NCBI RefSeq assembly: GCF_003732425.1
Contig: NZ_MOBX01000015.1
Coordinates: forward strand, 328,303 to 392,302
Reading direction: 5' to 3'
From: Pseudomonas fluorescens
GTDB lineage: Bacteria; Pseudomonadota; Gammaproteobacteria; Pseudomonadales; Pseudomonadaceae
DNA: 64,000 nt
Part shown: positions 60,087-64,000 of the stretch, in pieces
How the letters are laid out: the number at the start of each line of letters is the position of its first letter
How positions within the stretch are numbered: position 1 is the stretch's first letter
The notes under the pieces: generated by a model
Told to the model about the DNA's origin: nothing
The model's input: only the letters and a program-made list of their open reading frames with translations
The model's database searches: none
Program-made: the position numbers and the translations under genes

Positions 60087-61553
60087 TCACGCCATTTTCA
60101 CGCCAGGCGTCAGGGCGGCAGGCAACACCAGGCTCGGGGTTTCCAGCGACGCCACCGGGTACGCGCAGTAATCCGCCGCGTAATAGGCGCTGGCGCGGTG
60201 GTTGCCCGAAGCGCCGACACCACCAAACGGCGCGCTGCTCGCGGCACCGGTCAGCTGTTTGTTCCAGTTGACGATACCGGCGCGGCTTTCCAGCCAGAAC
60301 TGCTGATAACGCGCTTCGGAATCCGACAACAAACCTGCGGCCAGGCCGTAAGCGGTGTCATTGGCTTCAGCGATCGCCGCTTCGAAATCGACATAACGGA
60401 TCACTTGCAGCAACGGCCCGAACAGTTCTTCGTCCGGACGTTCAGCCACCGCGGTGACATCGAGAATACCCGGGGTCAGCAACGCGGCTTGCGCCTGTGG
60501 CTGCGTCATCGGCAGCAGCGACACAGCGCCGTTGGCCAACAGATGTTCTTGAGCATCCATCAGCGCTTTCGCCGCGCCGAGGGAAATCACCGAGCCCATG
60601 AACGGCGCCGGTTGCTGATCGAACGCGCCGACTTCAATGCTCGCACTGACGTCCACCAGACGCTTGAGCAGGCTGTCGCCCCACGCGCCTTGCGGCACCA
60701 GCAGACGGCGTGCACAAGTGCAACGCTGACCGGCAGAGATGAACGCCGACTGAATGATCGTGTAAACGGCTGCGTCGAGATCGGCGACCTGATCGACCAC
60801 TAGCGGGTTGTTGCCGCCCATTTCCAGCGCGAGGATCTTGTCCGGACGCCCGGCGAACTGCTGGTGCAGATGGTTGCCGGTGCGACTCGAACCGGTGAAG
60901 AACAGACCGTCGATGCCTGGGTTCGCCGCCAGGGCGATGCCGGTTTCGCGCGCACCTTGCAGCAGGTTCAAAACACCTGCCGGCAGACCCGCTTCGATCC
61001 AGCACTTGACCGTCAGCTCGGCGACTTTCGGGGTCAGTTCGCTGGGCTTGAACAGCACGCTGTTACCGGCCAGCAGCGCCGGAACAATGTGACCGTTCGG
61101 CAAGTGGCCAGGGAAATTGTAAGGACCAAACACCGCCACCACGCCGTGCGGCTTGTGGCGCAGTACGGCGGTGGCGTCGCCCAACGGGCCGCTCTTCTCG
61201 CCGGTACGTTCGCGGTAGCTCTGCACCGAGATCGCGATCTTGTTGACCATGCTGGTGACTTCGGTCGCGGCTTCCCACAGCGGCTTGCCGGTTTCCTCAC
61301 CAATGGTGCGGGCCAGTTCGTCACTGTGGTTTTTCAGGGCGGCAGCAAAGGCTTCGAGGACGCTGATGCGCTCTTCCAGCGTGCGACGTGCCCAACCCGG
61401 GAACGCCTGACGCGCAGCCTGCACGGCCGACTCGACCTGAGCGGCGGTAGCGCCCTCCCCCGCCCACAGCACTTGCTGGGTCACCGGGTTCAGCGATTGA
61501 AAGGCTTCGCCCTGACCGGCCAGCCACTCACCTGCGATGTATAGCGAATTCAT
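60087..61553 (-). CDS. astD: Succinylglutamic semialdehyde dehydrogenase
   Basis: NAD-dependent aldehyde dehydrogenase of 488 aa. Cofactor site PYNFPGHLPNGHI, LFFTGSSRTGNHLH, catalytic Glu in ALEMGGNNPLVV and Cys in SAGQRCTCARRLL. Its ATG shares one base with the stop of the preceding gene (TAATG). aruD in Pseudomonas naming. Confidence 0.96.
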   Translation of the reverse strand: MNSLYIAGEWLAGQGEAFQSLNPVTQQVLWAGEGATAAQVESAVQAARQAFPGWARRTLEERISVLEAFAAALKNHSDELARTIGEETGKPLWEAATEVTSMVNKIAISVQSYRERTGEKSGPLGDATAVLRHKPHGVVAVFGPYNFPGHLPNGHIVPALLAGNSVLFKPSELTPKVAELTVKCWIEAGLPAGVLNLLQGARETGIALAANPGIDGLFFTGSSRTGNHLHQQFAGRPDKILALEMGGNNPLVVDQVADLDAAVYTIIQSAFISAGQRCTCARRLLVPQGAWGDSLLKRLVDVSASIEVGAFDQQPAPFMGSVISLGAAKALMDAQEHLLANGAVSLLPMTQPQAQAALLTPGILDVTAVAERPDEELFGPLLQVIRYVDFEAAIAEANDTAYGLAAGLLSDSEARYQQFWLESRAGIVNWNKQLTGAASSAPFGGVGASGNHRASAYYAADYCAYPVASLETPSLVLPAALTPGVKMA

Positions 61554-62578
61554 TATTTCGACTCCCGTGCAGCGGACAACGCCACGGCGCGCACTTGGTC
61601 GCCTGCGTTGAGTTGAAGACGTTTGGCGGTCTGCGGGTCGACCACCAGCGTGCCAGCAGCGAGACGCGCCGGCGCAGCGGTGATGCGGCAGTCTTCGCGC
61701 TTGCGGTTATGGATGATGAACGGCGTGGCGTCGTCGCCCGGTGTGCCAACGGCGAGCACCAGCGCTTCACTGTCACGTACCGCGCGGATCTTGCCGGTTT
61801 CGCATTCGATGGCCGGACCGGCGTCGAAGATATCGACGTAACCCTGATAGCTGAAACCTTCGCTCTTGAGCATCGCCAGTGCTGGCTCGGTGTCCGGATG
61901 CACCTGGCCGATGACGTTACGTGCGCCTTCGGACAGGAAGCAGGTGTACAGCGGAAATTTCGGCATCAGTTCAGCGATAAAGGCCTTGTTGCCGACACCG
62001 GTCAGGTAATCGGCCTGGCTGAATTCCATCTTGAAAAAGTGACGACCGAGGCTTTCCCAGAACGGCGAACGACCGGCGTCATCAGAGACCCCGCGCATCT
62101 CGGCAATGATCTTGTTGCCAAACAGTTCCGGGAACTCAGCGATGAACAGCATCCGCGCCTTGGACAGCATGCGACCGTTCAGACCGTTGCGATAATCGGC
62201 GTGCAGGAACAGCGAGCACAGCTCGGAATTGCCGGTCAGGTCGTTGGCCAGAAACAGCGTCGGAATCTCGCGATAGATGTTCAGCTCTTGCGAAGCGCTG
62301 ACGGTCAGGCCGACACGGAAGTTGTACCACGGCTCACGCAGACCGACGGCGCCAGCAATGGCGGAAATCCCCACCACACGACCATCGTCGTCTTCGAGCA
62401 CGAACAGGTAGTCCGCGTCGCCACGACCGGCTTCGCCGCGAAAGGTCTTCTCGGCCCAGCCGACCCGGTGGGCCAGACGTTCTTCGTTGGCCGGCAAGGT
62501 GGTGAGGCCGGTGCCGGTGCTGCGGGCCAGATCGATCAGAGCGGGTAAATCGCTGCTGCGTACGGGACGAACAATCAT
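61553..62578 (-). CDS. astA: Arginine N-succinyltransferase, beta subunit
   Basis: Subunit of 341 aa of the heteromeric enzyme that transfers succinyl from succinyl-CoA to arginine (aruG in Pseudomonas naming). GNAT-like fold; MIVRPVRSSDLPALIDLARSTG, AEMRGVSDDAGRSPFWESLG, QADYLTGVG. It is homologous to the alpha subunit next to it. ATG at 62578. One-base overlap with astD. Confidence 0.95.
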   Translation of the reverse strand: MIVRPVRSSDLPALIDLARSTGTGLTTLPANEERLAHRVGWAEKTFRGEAGRGDADYLFVLEDDDGRVVGISAIAGAVGLREPWYNFRVGLTVSASQELNIYREIPTLFLANDLTGNSELCSLFLHADYRNGLNGRMLSKARMLFIAEFPELFGNKIIAEMRGVSDDAGRSPFWESLGRHFFKMEFSQADYLTGVGNKAFIAELMPKFPLYTCFLSEGARNVIGQVHPDTEPALAMLKSEGFSYQGYVDIFDAGPAIECETGKIRAVRDSEALVLAVGTPGDDATPFIIHNRKREDCRITAAPARLAAGTLVVDPQTAKRLQLNAGDQVRAVALSAARESK

Positions 62579-62629
62579 GCTATCTCCTCAAACGGGCCGC
62601 CTTCGCCACCCGTGAAACTCGCTAAGGCG

Positions 62630-63649
62630 TTAAACCGCCACCAGGCGCACGCTGGCACCTTCACCGACGCCCAGGGCTTCGGCCGCTTCCAGATCCAGAG
62701 TCACCGGTTTGCCCGGCGCGTAATCCAGCTCCAGCAACACCGCGCGGTAATCCTGCAACTGTGCGTTGGCCACCAGATACTGACGCCCGGCGCCTTTGAC
62801 CGGCTCGCCGATCTTCACCGGCACCACACGGCTCTGGGCGATCGAACGGATCCCCGACACACGTGCATGCAGGGTCGGGCCACCGTCGAAAATGTCGATG
62901 TAGTGATCGGTCTCGAAGCCTTCGCGCATCAGGATGTCGAAGGTGATCTGCGCACGCGGGTGCACCTGGCCCATCGCCTCTTGGGCGGAATCCGGCAGCA
63001 GCGGTACGTAGATCGGGTAATGCGGCATCAGCTCGGCGAGGAACGTACGGCTTTTCAGCCCGCACAGGCGTTCGGCTTCAGCGTAATTGAGGTCGAAGAA
63101 GTTGCGTCCGATGGCGTCCCAGAATGGCGAGTCGCCGTTCTCATCGCTGTAACCGACGATCTCGGTCACCACCGAATCGGCGAAACGCTCCGGGTGACTG
63201 GCGACGAACAGCAGACGGCCACGGGAGTTGAGTTCGGACCACGGCGAACCGACCAGCTCGCGCTGCACATAGAAACTGGTCAGCAAGCTATTGCCGGTCA
63301 GGTCGTGGCACTGCGAGAGCACGTGGATCTTGTTGTGAATCTTCAGCTCGCGGGAGGCATGGACGAACGTCTCGTTGCGGAAGCTGTAGAACGGCTCCGA
63401 GTAACCGGCCGAAGCTACAATCGCCGAGCAACCGACCAGCTTGCCGGTGGCGGTGTCTTCGAGGACGAAGAAGTAACTCTCCTCGCCATTGAAGCTCACT
63501 TCGGCGGCAAACGAGGCTTCGCTCGCCGCAATCTTGTCGCTCAGACGTTCCACGTCATCCGGCAAGGAAGTGACACCAATCGGGCTGTCCGCAGCCAGAC
63601 GCTGTACCTCGCCCAGATCAGCCATTTGCGCGGGGCGCATCACCAGCAT
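62630..63649 (-). CDS. aruF: Arginine/ornithine succinyltransferase, alpha subunit
   Basis: Subunit of 339 aa; the alpha/beta pair (AruF/AruG) acts on arginine and ornithine in pseudomonads. MLVMRPAQMADLGEVQRLA, TEIVGYSDENGDSPFWDAIG, AELMPHYPIYVPLLP. It lies 51 nt upstream of astA. ATG at 63649; a second in-frame ATG three codons later is also possible. Confidence 0.95.
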   Translation of the reverse strand: MLVMRPAQMADLGEVQRLAADSPIGVTSLPDDVERLSDKIAASEASFAAEVSFNGEESYFFVLEDTATGKLVGCSAIVASAGYSEPFYSFRNETFVHASRELKIHNKIHVLSQCHDLTGNSLLTSFYVQRELVGSPWSELNSRGRLLFVASHPERFADSVVTEIVGYSDENGDSPFWDAIGRNFFDLNYAEAERLCGLKSRTFLAELMPHYPIYVPLLPDSAQEAMGQVHPRAQITFDILMREGFETDHYIDIFDGGPTLHARVSGIRSIAQSRVVPVKIGEPVKGAGRQYLVANAQLQDYRAVLLELDYAPGKPVTLDLEAAEALGVGEGASVRLVAV

Positions 63650-63709
63650 GGTGTCACTCCTTAATCTCAGAACTTACAGAAGAAATAACCGGGCCTACAT
63701 GAAGATCAA

Positions 63710-63799
63710 TGTAGGAGTGAGCCTGCTCGCGATTGCGGTCTGTCAGAAACCAATGAGTCGACTGACACACCGCAATCGCGAGCAGGCTCACTCCTACAG
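63710..63799. repeat. REP doublet (family A, CTCACTCCTAC variant) inside the ast operon
   Basis: Arms tgtaggagtgagcctgctcg and complement (cgagcaggctcactcctaca) with extra pairing gcgattgcgg / ccgcaatcgc and tgtcag / ctgaca; nearly a full-length palindrome. It lies between aruC and aruF. Confidence 0.93.
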
Positions 63800-63862
63800 T
63801 TGATCTGGTCCGGCATAAAATTTTGATCGACGCCTGAAAAGTTCCAGGCGTCGAAGGGTCTA

Positions 63863-64000
63863 TCAGGCTTGTGTCAGTTTTGCTGCAGCACGTTCGAAGC
63901 GGTCCAGACCAGCATCGATATCAGCGTCTTCCACTACCAGGCTCGGGGCGAAACGGATCACGTCCGGGCCGGCCTGCAGAATCATCAGGCCTTCTTTCTC
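63863..64000 (-). CDS. aruC: Succinylornithine transaminase, C-terminal end
   Basis: Only 45 residues are inside the window, running off the right edge. The end EKEGLMILQAGPDVIRFAPSL and LVVEDADIDAGLDRFERAAAKL is the C-terminus of the acetyl/succinylornithine aminotransferase family (PLP enzyme, third step of the pathway). It is the gene before aruF in the known Pseudomonas operon. Confidence 0.92.
   Translation of the reverse strand, partial: EKEGLMILQAGPDVIRFAPSLVVEDADIDAGLDRFERAAAKLTQA

Noticed and set aside
2100..63799. CRISPR array
   Set aside because: The recurring short sequences are inverted REP pairs at gene ends, not regularly spaced direct repeats with spacers.

Overview
The window is chromosomal DNA of a Pseudomonas, most likely from the P. 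fluorescens group. Supporting signs are the gacS-ldhA, oprH-phoP-phoQ, flgBCDE-cheR-cheV-flgA-flgM-flgN-flgZ, amrZ-mgtE, alaS-lysC-rsmA-tRNA and aruC-F-G-D-B-E gene orders, the many REP doublets typical of fluorescent pseudomonads, and high-GC codon use. I see no prophage, insertion sequence, CRISPR array or rRNA. Nearly every gene looks intact.

Layout. 1-8.3 kb: cysM (cut by the window edge), a DUF1016/PDDEXK nuclease-like gene, a PirRS-like two-component pair, gacS and ldhA. 8.3-16.7 kb: small housekeeping genes (zinc-ribbon protein, META lipoprotein, TlpA-like lipoprotein, ArsC-like protein, WrbA, DUF2069, Tag-like glycosylase, ttcA, Yip1 protein, sprT, a CoA-transferase). 16.9-19.6 kb: dctA, divergent from an AraC-type regulator. 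19.7-22.5 kb: oprH-phoP-phoQ. 22.7-24.3 kb: a dienelactone hydrolase and a phosphopantetheinyl transferase. 24.4-30.5 kb: an RstAB-like pair, then nrdA with a long leader carrying NrdR and DnaA sites. 30.9-38.7 kb: flagellar hook/rod and chemotaxis genes with sigma-54 and FliA promoters. 38.7-45.5 kb: an MFS transporter, a glutamine synthetase-like ligase, an unusual histidine kinase/TPR response-regulator pair, and a large LprI-domain protein. 45.6-50.5 kb: four tRNAs, two small proteins, phnN, amrZ, mgtE and a DUF4124-like protein. 50.6-57 kb: rsmA, lysC, alaS, ltaE and an FMN-riboswitch-controlled type II lumazine synthase. 57.2-64 kb: the arginine succinyltransferase (aru/ast) operon, reading leftwards and running off the right edge at aruC.

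Together the genes show a signalling-rich environmental bacterium. Four transmembrane kinases, one soluble kinase and four response regulators lie here. GacS at one end and its downstream effector RsmA near the other belong to the same Gac/Rsm cascade. The flagellar block shows the RpoN and FliA tiers directly in its promoters. Nutrient genes cover C4-dicarboxylate uptake, arginine catabolism, cysteine and aspartate-family synthesis, and deoxyribonucleotide supply.

The least explained parts are: the small-protein pair at 45984-46417, with a sigma-54-like promoter and a 20-bp palindrome; the 390-nt nrdA leader; the paired 16-bp palindromes before the AraC gene; the kinase/TPR-regulator pair at 42.3-43.9 kb; and the DUF1016 gene occupying the site next to pirRS.
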